NCBI RefSeq assembly: GCF_027706145.1
Contig: NZ_JAQFWW010000006.1
Coordinates: forward strand, 161,321 to 225,320
Reading direction: 5' to 3'
From: Bacillus changyiensis
Lineage (GTDB): Bacteria > Bacillota > Bacilli > Bacillales > Bacillaceae
DNA length: 64,000 nt
The translations under genes and the position numbers were made by a program. Shown piece by piece: positions 9,052-18,414 of the stretch (position 1 is the first letter of the stretch; the number at the start of each line of letters is the position of its first letter). The notes under the pieces were generated by a model. That model had not been told where the DNA came from and made no database searches. It worked only from the letters and a program-made list of their open reading frames with translations.

Positions 9052-9492
9052 TTGACACGTTTTTTGTTAATAGCTGTTTTTATGCTAGTTAGCAGTCTGT
9101 TTAGTTTTGGGATTCGTGCAGAAGCTGAAATAGTGAAGTATCCCAAAAAATTAGATATGACTTTTACTGCGACCCACATCCAAGATATTCCCCACACTGA
9201 TTTTGCTCCACCATTATATGATCACTGGAAATTAGGGTATAGGTTTACAATTTTCAATGCCGAAAATTGTAAAACGAAAATTAAAATACAAATGATGCAT
9301 CTTTCTGGCAGATATATGAGTTTAAGTATAAAAGAGTTCGTCGGCAATATGCCGAATCGTACGGCTGAAGACGTTACTCCTGTTATGCAACGCACATATC
9401 GGCTCTATTTTGAAAATACAGAAGGCGAATGTCAAAACATTCATGTAAAAGGCACATATGGGCCTGTTCCAGATCCCCCATATGTACCATAA
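9052..9492 (+). CDS. Small secreted protein of unknown function
   Basis: A 146-residue protein from a TTG start preceded by a strong AAGGAGGGG site. The N-terminus is a clear signal peptide (TRFLLIAVFMLVSSLFSFG, then AEAE around residue 24). The mature part has two well-separated cysteines (in AENCKTK and GECQNIH) that could form a disulfide, and ends in the proline-rich PDPPYVP. I recognise no domain. Its 3' end overlaps the end of the convergent DUF3147 gene by 52 bases. Confidence 0.6.
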   Translation: MTRFLLIAVFMLVSSLFSFGIRAEAEIVKYPKKLDMTFTATHIQDIPHTDFAPPLYDHWKLGYRFTIFNAENCKTKIKIQMMHLSGRYMSLSIKEFVGNMPNRTAEDVTPVMQRTYRLYFENTEGECQNIHVKGTYGPVPDPPYVP

Positions 9493-9815
9493 ACCGTCAC
9501 TTTTTGCAACAGTAAACATCCACCCCAGCCACAGATTCCAAAGATAAAAGACAGCATGAAAGAAAATGATGCTTTTAAACTAAGAACGACGATGACAAGA
9601 AGAACCGCAGTTGCCGGGAAACCCCACAACACACCAACCGCAAATTGGCTTAAATATTTTGGAGTAGCCCCTTGGACACTTAACCAAAATAAACTTAAGA
9701 GACTGACAAGTGGAAGTGCCGCAATAATACCTCCAGCCTCGGGATATTTTCTGGCGATCTCGGTTACTATGCCAATCAAAACTGCGGAAACAATAATTTT
9801 AATAATTAAAAACAT
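9441..9815 (-). CDS. DUF3147-like small membrane protein
   Basis: 124 residues with four hydrophobic segments and a conserved EIARKYPEAGGIIAALPLVS motif near the N-terminus, which I associate with the DUF3147 family. The start ATG overlaps the 3' end of the upstream marR gene, so translation is probably coupled and regulation shared. The last roughly 17 residues (ending TGPYVPFT) lie in the tail-to-tail overlap with the secreted-protein gene and look like an extension beyond the membrane core. Function unknown. Confidence 0.75.
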   Translation of the reverse strand: MFLIIKIIVSAVLIGIVTEIARKYPEAGGIIAALPLVSLLSLFWLSVQGATPKYLSQFAVGVLWGFPATAVLLVIVVLSLKASFSFMLSFIFGICGWGGCLLLQKVTVYGTYGGSGTGPYVPFT

Positions 9816-10228
9816 GATTTTGCCGCCTGGCTTAACATGGAAAATGCATCCTCAAACAATTTAAGTTGATCTTCATTTAATTGTTGCAATACCTTTTGTA
9901 GTTTTTTCTGGTCTAGCTGGGTGTGCCGTTTTACTACGTCTTCACCTTCAACTGTTAATGTAACATAAACTTTTCGTTCGTCTTGGCTGTCCCTCTGTTT
10001 TTGCACAAACTTTTTTTGAAGCAATCGTTTCACATGTTCTGATGCCGTATTATGGGATACATTGAAAAAATAAGCTACAGCACCAATGGTAACCGATTGG
10101 TTTTTTTCAAGATATTGAAGCAATCGAATAGCTTGGTGTGTTAAGTTATCAGCATGTCTTTCGTGTAAGTTATAGTATATATCTGTCCAGTTTTGATTAA
10201 TTGATTCACTTAACTTGTCTAGATTCAT
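9806..10228 (-). CDS. MarR-family transcriptional regulator
   Basis: 140 residues with a MarR winged helix: QSVTIGAVAYFFNVSHNTAS forms the helix-turn-helix (about 48-68), followed by a basic wing (KKFVQKQRDSQDERKVYV). It likely represses its own two-gene operon with DUF3147, with which it overlaps. The start ATG at 10228 is preceded by GGGGG. Ligand and other targets are unknown. Confidence 0.88.
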   Translation of the reverse strand: MNLDKLSESINQNWTDIYYNLHERHADNLTHQAIRLLQYLEKNQSVTIGAVAYFFNVSHNTASEHVKRLLQKKFVQKQRDSQDERKVYVTLTVEGEDVVKRHTQLDQKKLQKVLQQLNEDQLKLFEDAFSMLSQAAKSCF

Positions 10229-10322
10229 TGAAATCCCCCTACTTATATCTCAGTGTACGATATATTCTCAAATTAAGACATTAAATAACACCCAGCAGTA
10301 TACACCAGGTGTTCGTCATGAT

Positions 10323-11279
10323 TCATTTTAAATGTTTTTTTAAAAATGCTAATTTCTCTGTTTGAAAAGCCGGAATATATTCGTGTCCAAAATAACGGTA
10401 TGCTTTTATATCTTTGTTAGTCTTTAAATGATTGTATGCCGCAAAGACGGTGGATGGCGGTGTGATTGTATCAACAAGGCCAATCGACATCAAAACAGAT
10501 GTTGTTACTGATCCTGCAAGGTTCATCATATCAAAGTAAGATAAAGTATTCATAGCGGTCTTTTCAATGTCAGGATGGCTATTTTTTCTAAAAAAAGAAT
10601 TGATTTCAATATAAGGGTGTTCTAACGCGATATCAATCGCTCTCTGGAAGTTGCTTAAATACGGAAATTCAGAAACTGTGACTTTCGGAATATTTGACAA
10701 TGCGGAAACAGCAATGGCCAGTCCGCCGCCTTGACTTGCACCGATCACTCCGATTCGTGTTTCATCGACTTCGGGAAAACCGCTGACCACCTCAACCGCT
10801 CTTACAGCATCAAGGTAAACACCTTTGTAATAATACGTTTTCGGAGCAAGAATCCCTTTTGTCATCCAGCCTGGCACATGTCCATCAGGGGAACCACTTG
10901 TGTCCTCACTACTGTTTTGCCCTCGAACAAGCATCCCGAAAGTCGCATAACCATGCAACGCCCAATTGACAATATCGTGAATATCTCCGTCATAGCTGGC
11001 ATTATAACCGTGATATTTTACAATGGCCGGATGTGGGCCTTTCTGATCAGGAACGGCATACCAGCCTTTAATGAGGGCCCCGCCGCTGCTTTTGTATGTG
11101 AGCCAATAAACTTGAATACCATCAGCTGGATAATCAAATCGTTTAAGCTCAGGCTCTGCTTTTACTTTGGTTAGTTCTTCCAATGACTCCTTCCAAAAAT
11201 CTTCAAAATCTTCGGTTGCCGTTCGTTCAGGTTGGTATGTATATAGTTGATCTAATGGTAAATCATAGGGTTGCTGCAT
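10323..11279 (-). CDS. cah: Acetyl xylan esterase / cephalosporin-C deacetylase
   Basis: An alpha/beta hydrolase of carbohydrate esterase family 7 that removes acetyl groups from xylo-oligosaccharides and cephalosporin C. With the ATG at 11279 the protein is 318 residues, as in B. subtilis Cah, and aligns from the first residues (DLPLDQL). The nucleophile is in GASQGGG (S182), with the acid and histidine of the triad in GLVDTITPP and YFGHEYIPAF. An in-frame ATG three codons upstream directly abuts GGGG and is less likely. There is no signal peptide, as expected for this cytoplasmic enzyme. Monocistronic, in the same orientation as marR. Confidence 0.95.
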   Translation of the reverse strand: MQQPYDLPLDQLYTYQPERTATEDFEDFWKESLEELTKVKAEPELKRFDYPADGIQVYWLTYKSSGGALIKGWYAVPDQKGPHPAIVKYHGYNASYDGDIHDIVNWALHGYATFGMLVRGQNSSEDTSGSPDGHVPGWMTKGILAPKTYYYKGVYLDAVRAVEVVSGFPEVDETRIGVIGASQGGGLAIAVSALSNIPKVTVSEFPYLSNFQRAIDIALEHPYIEINSFFRKNSHPDIEKTAMNTLSYFDMMNLAGSVTTSVLMSIGLVDTITPPSTVFAAYNHLKTNKDIKAYRYFGHEYIPAFQTEKLAFLKKHLK

Positions 11280-11393
11280 CTCCTTCATCCCCTTTAATGG
11301 TTTAAGTGTTTTTATGATACCATACCGGCTTAACGAGTTTGTGATATAATATTAGGCTAGAACTAAAAAATGTCATTGCGGAGGTTTTTTTTT

Positions 11394-12281
11394 GTGGTTT
11401 CACAATCATTTCTGCAGCTTAATTCAATTTTCATTAGTATATTAATAGAAGCAATCCCTTTTGTATTAATCGGCGTTTTCATATCAGGTTTGATTCAAAT
11501 GTTTGTGACTGAAGAAATGATGGCGAAAATCATTCCGAAAAATCGATTTCTCGCAGTACTATCAGGAACGTTTGCTGGTATGTTATTCCCGGCCTGTGAA
11601 TGCGGCATTGTACCGATCACCCGTCGTCTTTTGTTAAAAGGGGTTCCACTGCATGCAGCGATAGCGTTTATGCTAACAGCTCCAATTGTTAATCCAATTG
11701 TGCTATTTTCTACATTTATTGCTTTCGGAAATAAATGGGATGTTGTTTTTTACCGTGGTGGATTGGCCATGGCTGTTTCGATTATTGTAGGTCTGATCAT
11801 CTCTTTCCAATTTAAAGGAAACCAGCTGATCGAAGCTCATTCACATCATCATCACTCCCACAATCATACGAAACAGTCTTTTCTTAAAAAACTAGCCGAA
11901 ACACTTCACCATGCGATTGATGAATTTTTCTCAGTGGGGAAATACCTTATTATTGGCGCTTTTGTAGCAGCAGCGATGCAAACTTATATTAAAACATCCA
12001 CTCTACTCTCAATCGGTCAAAATGATGTATCTTCATCACTTGTGATGATGGGCTTATCATTTGTATTGTCTCTTTGTTCAGAAGTTGACGCTTTTATCGC
12101 ATCCTCGTTCAGCAGTACATTTTCACTCGGATCACTAATTGCATTCCTTGTTTTCGGGGCAATGGTTGATATTAAAAATTTGCTGATGATGATCGGTACC
12201 TTTAAAAAACGCTTTGTTTTGCTCTTGATTACCTATATCGCTGTTATTGTTCTAGTCGGATCACTTTTGGTAAAGGGGTGA
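11394..12281 (+). CDS. ycgR: UPF0718-type permease YcgR
   Basis: 295 residues, about eight hydrophobic helices, with conserved membrane motifs PACECGIVP and TAPIVNP. B. subtilis YcgR is 294 residues. A histidine-rich cytoplasmic loop (HSHHHHSHNH, about residues 150-160) suggests metal handling. The start is a GTG preceded by GCGGAGG with 8 T residues between; a longer frame from an upstream ATG would bury the ribosome binding site. Forms an operon with ycgQ, 4 bases downstream. Transported substrate unknown; metal transport is inferred from the His-rich stretches of both proteins. Confidence 0.85.
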   Translation: MVSQSFLQLNSIFISILIEAIPFVLIGVFISGLIQMFVTEEMMAKIIPKNRFLAVLSGTFAGMLFPACECGIVPITRRLLLKGVPLHAAIAFMLTAPIVNPIVLFSTFIAFGNKWDVVFYRGGLAMAVSIIVGLIISFQFKGNQLIEAHSHHHHSHNHTKQSFLKKLAETLHHAIDEFFSVGKYLIIGAFVAAAMQTYIKTSTLLSIGQNDVSSSLVMMGLSFVLSLCSEVDAFIASSFSSTFSLGSLIAFLVFGAMVDIKNLLMMIGTFKKRFVLLLITYIAVIVLVGSLLVKG

Positions 12282-12285
12282 GACC

Positions 12286-13125
12286 ATGTTTCGCACATTT
12301 ATTTTAATGTCTTTCACATTTTTCTTTTTTCACCTTCATGCATCTGGCAATTTAACAAAATATATTAATATGAAATATGCTTATCTTTCATATATTGCAA
12401 TTTTTCTACTTGCACTGCTGACAGCTGTACAATTTTATCGCTACATTAAAGGAACGAGTGATACTGATTGTGGGCATGAATGCGGATGTGGACATGATCA
12501 TGAAGAAAATAAACCGTTTTTTAAAAAAATTTTAATCTATTTCGTTTTCCTTTTCCCGTTATGCACTGGGATTTTCCTCCCTGTTGCCACACTTGATTCC
12601 AATATCGTGAAATCAAAAGGTTTTTCTTTTAAAGGGATAGAACAGCCTGAACACTATGCCCAAACCCAGTATTTGCGCCCTGATACAAGCATTTACTACG
12701 GACAAGAAGGCTATGATGAGCTGATGGAAAAAGCGTTGGCAAAATATAAAGAAAAAAAACAAATATCGTTAGATGAACATGATTATCTAAAAGGTATGGA
12801 AACCATTTATAATTATCCAGGGGAGTTCCTTGGCAAAACAATCGAATTTAACGGATTTGCTTTCAAAGGTGAAGCGATTCATGGGCGGGAACTTTTTGTG
12901 CTCCGCTTCGGCATTATTCATTGTATTGCCGATTCAGGCGTATATGGTATGCTTGTTGAATTTCCTGAGGATATCAACATAAAAGATGATCAGTGGCTTC
13001 ATGTCAAAGGAACTTTGTCATCGGAATATTATCAACCATTTCAATCTGTCATTCCGGTGTTAAAAGTCCAAGAATGGTCGAACATGAAAGAACCGAAAGA
13101 TCCATATGTATATCGGCGATATTAA
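12286..13125 (+). CDS. ycgQ: YcgQ, TIGR03943-type partner of the YcgR permease
   Basis: 279 residues (B. subtilis YcgQ about 285). The N-terminus has two or three membrane helices interrupted by a Cys/His cluster (DCGHECGCGHDHEENK, about residues 63-80), then a soluble C-terminal domain. The gene follows ycgR by 4 bases, with GGGGTGAGACC before the ATG. Known only as the obligatory neighbour of this permease family. The Cys/His cluster and the His-rich loop of YcgR point to a metal cofactor or substrate. No Zur-type operator is apparent upstream of the pair. Confidence 0.85.
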   Translation: MFRTFILMSFTFFFFHLHASGNLTKYINMKYAYLSYIAIFLLALLTAVQFYRYIKGTSDTDCGHECGCGHDHEENKPFFKKILIYFVFLFPLCTGIFLPVATLDSNIVKSKGFSFKGIEQPEHYAQTQYLRPDTSIYYGQEGYDELMEKALAKYKEKKQISLDEHDYLKGMETIYNYPGEFLGKTIEFNGFAFKGEAIHGRELFVLRFGIIHCIADSGVYGMLVEFPEDINIKDDQWLHVKGTLSSEYYQPFQSVIPVLKVQEWSNMKEPKDPYVYRRY

Positions 13126-13142
13126 ACATTGCTACCTGTTTT

Positions 13143-13184
13143 AAACGGCTAAGGGCCCTGTATTTATACGGCTCTTAGCCGTTT
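13143..13184 (+). terminator. Strong intrinsic terminator after ycgRQ
   Basis: Stem AAACGGCTAAG...CTTAGCCGTTT, 11 bp plus extra GGCC pairs, followed by TTGCTTTC. It separates ycgQ from the convergent putR. Confidence 0.8.
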
Positions 13185-13284
13185 GCTTTCCCTTGTAAAT
13201 AAGATCAAATGATTGTTGCTTTATAGCATCGACAAAGTTGTTAGCGTTTTCATCATCATTCACAATCCATGAGTACCGGCCAAC

Positions 13285-14529
13285 TTATGTTTTATACCCA
13301 GTTTTTTTCATCAGCATCAGATCGATGAATAATTGGCATCTCGTGTTAAAATGATTCAAATCGATTGAGGTCATGTCTAATATTTGCTTAATACGATAAT
13401 TTAAAGTATTTTGATGAATGAATAATTTTTCTGCAGATGGTTTTACTTTGCAGTTATTTGCAAGATAAATTTCAAGCGTTCTTAAAAACTCTGTGTGACT
13501 TTCTTTGTCTTTTTCTTTGAGTAGCAAAAGATCAGGGTTTGTGTAATGAAGCTGATCATTTTTAGCTGCGATTTGGTCAAGGTATTTAAATAAGCCTAGC
13601 TTTTGATATTCAAATGGAATGTGTTCTTGGCTTCCGGTCATTTCTGCCGCTTTTGTGACTTCTAAAGCCTCTCTATAACTCTTGCCAAGTGAGAGCAAAC
13701 TGCTATATTCATTACCTACCCCAATTAGGATCAAGGGCAATATTTGAGAACGTAAATGTGTCAAAAGCCGGTTGATCAGATCTGACGCGGCTCTCTGTGC
13801 AGAGCGTTTGCGCGATATACTCCCCACAATAATGGCTATGTTTGAATGATCCTCTAAGACATGACTGATATTATCCTTTAAATTTAAATAGGATCTGATC
13901 GTTTCCTTCAAATCATCAAGTACTTCATCCGCGCCATTAACCACTTGGAGAACCATTACGGTATACACAACAGGTAAAATAACATTGGCTTTTTCCGCTG
14001 CTATCTTCAGCTCTTGCTCTGATTGAAATTGATCATTGATCGCTCTTTTGTACAGTTCTTCAGCCTCTTCTTCTTTCTCTTGTTTCAGCTGTTTCTTTTT
14101 GAAAATGACCTTTCCAACGTGAAAGGAAGCTTTGTAGAGAAAATTCAATTCTTCTTCTGAAAGACTGTTTTCAATCTCCTGTACCCAAAGGTAGCCCATG
14201 ATTTCATCTTTATGTTTAGCACTGACAACGACACGTTGGTTTAAGCCAATCTCTTCAATTTGTTTGACCCGAAATGGCGTCGGAATCGTTTTTAATTGAT
14301 CAATGATACCTTCCTCAACAAATTTTTCGAAAATTGGCAGCGGGCATTTTTTTGAGAAAATAGTTTGTTGATTTGCTGCATCAAATTGGTTGATATAATA
14401 AGAGTTATATGCCAGTAAGAAAAAATCTGCACTTTCCAGTATCACCGGTTTTTTCAACTCATCGCTAATAAAATCAATGATCTTGTGAATATCTGAAAGA
14501 GAAACAACTTGTTCAAATAGCTCTTCCAT
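13285..14529 (-). CDS. putR: PucR-type activator of proline catabolism PutR
   Basis: 414 residues (B. subtilis PutR 413). The C-terminal PucR-type helix-turn-helix is LEIYLANNCKVKPSAEKLFI followed by HQNTLNYRIKQI. The N-terminal part contains a GAF/CdaR-like sensory region. PutR senses proline and activates putBC. I chose ATG 14529, 8 bases after AGGAG; an upstream in-frame extension of 21 codons has no ribosome binding site. It lies directly downstream of putC on the same strand, where B. subtilis has putP in between. Confidence 0.88.
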   Translation of the reverse strand: MEELFEQVVSLSDIHKIIDFISDELKKPVILESADFFLLAYNSYYINQFDAANQQTIFSKKCPLPIFEKFVEEGIIDQLKTIPTPFRVKQIEEIGLNQRVVVSAKHKDEIMGYLWVQEIENSLSEEELNFLYKASFHVGKVIFKKKQLKQEKEEEAEELYKRAINDQFQSEQELKIAAEKANVILPVVYTVMVLQVVNGADEVLDDLKETIRSYLNLKDNISHVLEDHSNIAIIVGSISRKRSAQRAASDLINRLLTHLRSQILPLILIGVGNEYSSLLSLGKSYREALEVTKAAEMTGSQEHIPFEYQKLGLFKYLDQIAAKNDQLHYTNPDLLLLKEKDKESHTEFLRTLEIYLANNCKVKPSAEKLFIHQNTLNYRIKQILDMTSIDLNHFNTRCQLFIDLMLMKKTGYKT

Positions 14530-14618
14530 ATCTTTTCTCCTACCCATTTTTAACTTAATCATACTTCTCCTTTTCATTATTGTATAGACCAATAGAGAAA
14601 TTTCCGAAAATTCAGTTG

Positions 14619-14641
14619 GCCTCTGTCTAAAAGACAGAGGC
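14619..14641. other. Perfect stem-loop in the putC-putR spacer
   Basis: GCCTCTGTC, loop TAAAA, GACAGAGGC. It is not followed by a T run in either direction. It lies about 90 bases upstream of the putR start and could be an mRNA-protecting or attenuating structure, or a footprint of the deletion that removed putP. Confidence 0.5.
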
Positions 14642-14760
14642 TAAACTTAAAATTGGCTATGTGGAGTAATGATTGAACGGTTTTTAAATACTGGTTGCCA
14701 GTTTCTTGATCATCCTACTAAACACCGTCACTGCAATCAGATTCATTTATTACAGAATTA

Positions 14761-14784
14761 AGGCAGCCTTTTCTGACTGCCTTT
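14761..14784 (-). terminator. Hairpin after putC
   Basis: AAGGCAG / CTGCCTT stem directly after the putC stop codon, with a loop of 10 bases. The T run on the minus strand is weak, so termination may be partial. Confidence 0.5.
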
Positions 14785-14791
14785 TATCCTC

Positions 14792-16339
14792 TTAAAACAT
14801 TTCACTGATTGTTTTCGCCTGCATGTGAAGAGCTAGGTAGTCCGGACCGCCCGCTTTAGAGTCTGTTCCAGACATTTTGAAACCACCAAATGGATGGTAA
14901 CCTACAATTGCACCGGTACAGTTACGGTTAAAGTAAAGATTTCCTACATGGAACTCCTGTTTCGCCCTCTTTATATGGTCGCGATTGTTTGTAATCACTG
15001 CACCTGTCAAACCATATTCTGTGTTATTGGCAACTTTTAATGCTTCATTAAAGCTGCCCACTTTTGTAAATCCAACGACTGGTCCGAATATTTCTTCTTG
15101 CATGAGTCTAGCATTTGGATCTAAATCGGCAAAGATTGTCGGTTCAATAAAATAGCCTTTTGTATCAACACCATTTCCCCCGCTCACTAAGCGACCTTCC
15201 TCTTTTCCAATTTCAATATAGTCCATGATCTTATCAAATGAAGCCTGATCAATAACAGGGCCCATATAAACATCCGCACTGTCAGGCACCCCCACCTTTT
15301 TAGCCTCTGTCAATTCAATCACACGTTTCAACACTTGATCATAAATCTTCTCATGAACAACAGCCCGCGAGCCGGCTGAACATTTTTGGCCTGCAAAACC
15401 AAAAGCTGATTGGACGATCGATTGTGCTGCTAATTCAACATCTCCATCTTCATCAACGACAACCGTATCTTTTCCACCCATTTCTGCAATCACTTGTTTA
15501 AGATGTGTCTGACCAGACTGAACTTTGGCAGCTCGCTCAAAAATACGCGTTCCCACTTCTCTTGAGCCAGTAAAAGTAATGATGCTTGTTTTTGGATGGT
15601 CAACAAGATAATCCCCAACTTCAGCACCGCTTCCCGGAACAAAATTGACAACCCCTTTCGGAAGCCCTGATTGTTCAAGTATTTCTACAAATCTAGCAGC
15701 AATAACAGGGGTTGCACTAGCTGGTTTCAGAACAACGGTATTACCTGTCACAATCGGTGCCACCGTTGTACCCGCCATGATCGCAAAAAGGAAGTTCCAA
15801 GGTGGGATCACAACAGTTACACCAGTCGGTGTATAAATATATTGGTTTCGTTCTCCCTCACGGCTGTTGACAGGCTTTCCTTTTGCAAGGTCAAGCATTT
15901 GCCGTGCATAATATTCCATAAAATCAATCGCTTCAGCTGTATCGGCATCAGCTTCATTCCACGGTTTACCTGCTTCTTTCACTAAAAGTGCTGAAAACTC
16001 ATGCTTCATACGGCGCACCTTTTGAGCGGCACGGAATAGAACTGACGCTCTTTCTTCGGGATCGGAATATCTCCATGTTTCAAATGCCGTTGCTGCTGCC
16101 TGAATTGCTTTTTCTGCATGGTCCTGATCTGCTTTGGATACTGTGCCGACAATTTCTTCTTTGTTTGCAGGGTTGACCGATACGATCTTGTTGTCAGTTT
16201 CAATTTTTTCTCCATTGATTATAAGAGGATAGGATTGCCCCATCCATTCGTTGACTGTGTCCATTGCTTTTTGAAACGCCACTCGATTCTCTTCTACTTC
16301 AAAATTTGTAAATGGTTCATGTTTGTAAGGTGTTGTCAC
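14792..16339 (-). CDS. putC: 1-pyrroline-5-carboxylate dehydrogenase PutC
   Basis: 515 residues, the same length as B. subtilis PutC. It oxidises glutamate semialdehyde/P5C to glutamate with NAD, the second step of proline use. The catalytic glutamate is in AEMGGKD (about 287) and the catalytic cysteine in GQKCSAGSR (about 320); the Rossmann region includes [12 protein letters not shown]. It is 24 bases downstream of putB with its own GGGGAAATG site. Expressed with putB under PutR in B. subtilis. Confidence 0.96.
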   Translation of the reverse strand: MTTPYKHEPFTNFEVEENRVAFQKAMDTVNEWMGQSYPLIINGEKIETDNKIVSVNPANKEEIVGTVSKADQDHAEKAIQAAATAFETWRYSDPEERASVLFRAAQKVRRMKHEFSALLVKEAGKPWNEADADTAEAIDFMEYYARQMLDLAKGKPVNSREGERNQYIYTPTGVTVVIPPWNFLFAIMAGTTVAPIVTGNTVVLKPASATPVIAARFVEILEQSGLPKGVVNFVPGSGAEVGDYLVDHPKTSIITFTGSREVGTRIFERAAKVQSGQTHLKQVIAEMGGKDTVVVDEDGDVELAAQSIVQSAFGFAGQKCSAGSRAVVHEKIYDQVLKRVIELTEAKKVGVPDSADVYMGPVIDQASFDKIMDYIEIGKEEGRLVSGGNGVDTKGYFIEPTIFADLDPNARLMQEEIFGPVVGFTKVGSFNEALKVANNTEYGLTGAVITNNRDHIKRAKQEFHVGNLYFNRNCTGAIVGYHPFGGFKMSGTDSKAGGPDYLALHMQAKTISEMF

Positions 16340-16363
16340 GATTCATTTCCCCTTTTCATCGTA

Positions 16364-17281
16364 TTATTTCTTCAACATACCCTTAAATGCAAACGCAATG
16401 TTGGCAGGCCGTTCAGCAAGCCTTCTCATAAAGTATCCATACCAATCATTTCCGTAAGGAAGATAAACACGCATGTTGTAACCTTGTTTAACCAATTCAA
16501 GCTGAGTCTTATTGCGCATCCCATAAAGCATTTGAAACTCGAAGCGGTCCTTTCCAATCTGGTGCTCCTCCGCCAATTTTTTCGTGAAATCAATCATTTT
16601 ATCATCATGAGTGGCGATGGCTGTGTAATGGCCGCTCAATAATTGTTTCTTAATGAGCTTTTTATAATTCTCATCCACATCTTCCTTCTCAGGAAACGCC
16701 ACTTTCGACGATTCTTTGTAAGCTCCCTTCACAAGACGGAGAAATGGAGCATACTGGTTCAATTCCTCCAAATCGTGCTCGGTTCGGTATAAATAGGCCT
16801 GTAAAACAGTGCTGACATAGTGGTAACGCTGTTTGAACTCTTTAAACAGGTCTAGTGTTTTTTGACAGCGCGCTTCATCTTCCATATCAATTGTTACCAT
16901 TACTTCATGCTGTTCCGCACACTCCAAAATACTGCTCATGTTATCCCTAACGAGGTCAAGATCGATATCAAGACCTAATGAAGTCATTTTTAAGGAAACA
17001 TGTGAATGAAGCTTTTCCTGAGCAATCCATTGAATAGCCCTTATGCATTCCTGAGTCCGTTCCCTCGCAACTTCCCGGCTGTCGACAAACTCACCCAAAT
17101 GATCAACGGTAACCGTCAGCCCTTGTTCATTGAGCTTTCTAATCATGGGGATTGAAGCTTCGAAGTTTTTCCCGCCAATGATTTTCCCAGTAGCAATATG
17201 ACTCCCCCAATTTTGGGCCAGACGATTCAGGATGTTGCTCTTAGATAAGAATAAAAAAAAGTCTCTTGTGATCGCTTCCAT
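16364..17281 (-). CDS. putB: Proline dehydrogenase PutB
   Basis: 305 residues of the monofunctional FAD-dependent proline dehydrogenase family (B. subtilis PutB 303). Conserved features are SLKMTSLGLDID, VTIDMEDE, RLVKGAYKES, ATHDDKMI and the C-terminal RRLAERPANI that contacts the proline carboxylate. It catalyses proline to 1-pyrroline-5-carboxylate with electrons passed to quinone. Start at ATG 17281 after GGGGTG; an in-frame ATG seven codons upstream lacks a site. First gene of putBC. Confidence 0.95.
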   Translation of the reverse strand: MEAITRDFFLFLSKSNILNRLAQNWGSHIATGKIIGGKNFEASIPMIRKLNEQGLTVTVDHLGEFVDSREVARERTQECIRAIQWIAQEKLHSHVSLKMTSLGLDIDLDLVRDNMSSILECAEQHEVMVTIDMEDEARCQKTLDLFKEFKQRYHYVSTVLQAYLYRTEHDLEELNQYAPFLRLVKGAYKESSKVAFPEKEDVDENYKKLIKKQLLSGHYTAIATHDDKMIDFTKKLAEEHQIGKDRFEFQMLYGMRNKTQLELVKQGYNMRVYLPYGNDWYGYFMRRLAERPANIAFAFKGMLKK

Positions 17282-17324
17282 TATCACACCCCGCCATCTC
17301 ATGAAATATGTCTTATATTCTCAT

Positions 17325-17352
17325 TCTATAAGAGTTAGGGACCAATTCACAA
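17325..17352 (-). promoter_or_regulatory. putB: Probable putB promoter
   Basis: TTGTGA, 16-base spacer, TATAGA on the minus strand, about 44 bases upstream of the putB start. An inverted repeat TTGTG-N7-CACAA at 17384-17400 lies about 66-82 bases upstream of the predicted start point, where an activator such as PutR could bind. Both are predictions from sequence only. Confidence 0.45.
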
Positions 17353-17526
17353 TATTTAGAAAAAACAAAAAAACAAGCTTTTTTTGTGTCTTTCCCACAA
17401 TGATTTATACCCAAATAAAGAAACAACTACGACAATAGAATTAGGAAAAAACTTTGATAAAAACCCCCGTTTAATTGGAATCGCTTTCTTTTACTATACC
17501 ATTTCCCCGTTTTTAAACGGACAAAA

Positions 17527-17553
17527 CCCCTTTAAGAAAAAATCTCCAAGGGG
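17527..17553 (-). terminator. Terminator of ycgL
   Basis: On the minus strand: CCCCTTGGA, loop, TTAAAGGGG followed by TTTTGT, ten bases after the ycgL stop codon. Confidence 0.6.
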
Positions 17554-17562
17554 AATTCCATC

Positions 17563-18339
17563 TTATGTCCATACTTCATCTAGCGTTTCTCTAAATAATC
17601 GATCAAGTTCAGGTGTTAAATTTTCTCGATTTGTTTTAAATGTCTTTGCTACTGTTAAAAGTCGATCGAGTTCATTCTCAATAAATTCATGAAGCACAGG
17701 ATTTTGCGGTTCCAGATGAAATTCATCTCCATTTATTTTCCGTTCAAGCAGGTTAAGAATGTCTGTTTTGAGCTTACCTTCATCGAGAAGTTCATGAAGC
17801 AGTACTTGAAATTCAATCGGCGGCACCGTATGTCGAGACTCAATCCACTGACATGCTAAAATCGGCCGGAGAACATAAAAGTATTTTTTAATCTTGACCT
17901 GTTCTTTTTGAAGGTAGCTGTTAAAATTCCCTTTTGCCATGTTCAAATAATGGTACATACAAGAAGCTGGTGAAAAAGCCTGCAACTGAAGGTTTTTCAT
18001 TTTTTCCGCTAATGAATATGCCTGATAATAGACCATTCCCGATGAAAGCCATTCAAGCAGTGGTGGATTAGATTTACGGAAGAGCCTTAAAGCTTTTGTC
18101 AATTCCCAACCGCTAATATCTAGCAGATCATTAATGGGTAGCTCAATGACATCTCGTTTTGAATCGATCGAAAGGTACCAGTCTTTTTGATGAACATAAA
18201 TAAAACGAACATCATAATCACTGTCTTGTGATGGGAAGCCCCAAGCCCTGCTCCCTGACTCAACTGCATAGAGGATTTTAACGTTATATGTTGTTTCAAT
18301 AAGTTCTAGTTCTTTTAATATACGTTTTTGCATGATCAT
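17563..18339 (-). CDS. ycgL: Nucleotidyltransferase-fold protein YcgL
   Basis: 258 residues (B. subtilis YcgL 260). The N-terminus carries the minimal nucleotidyltransferase motif GSRAWGFPSQDSDYDVRF, i.e. GS with a following DxD, characteristic of the YcgL/DUF4269-like polymerase beta superfamily branch. Substrate and partner unknown. Two in-frame ATG codons (18339 and 18333) follow GGCGGTG, so the start is uncertain by two codons. Single gene with its own terminator. Confidence 0.82.
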   Translation of the reverse strand: MIMQKRILKELELIETTYNVKILYAVESGSRAWGFPSQDSDYDVRFIYVHQKDWYLSIDSKRDVIELPINDLLDISGWELTKALRLFRKSNPPLLEWLSSGMVYYQAYSLAEKMKNLQLQAFSPASCMYHYLNMAKGNFNSYLQKEQVKIKKYFYVLRPILACQWIESRHTVPPIEFQVLLHELLDEGKLKTDILNLLERKINGDEFHLEPQNPVLHEFIENELDRLLTVAKTFKTNRENLTPELDRLFRETLDEVWT

Positions 18340-18414
18340 TGCACCGCCAGTTCTCTATTTCTATTAGTATACTTTTTCAGCGGAAACCTGTGACCTTTTT
18401 AAATAAACGTTTGT

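Noticed and set aside
11290..11393. A Zur operator upstream of ycgR
   Set aside because: No match to the TCGTAAT-type inverted repeat could be seen in this spacer, so metal-repressor control is not claimed.
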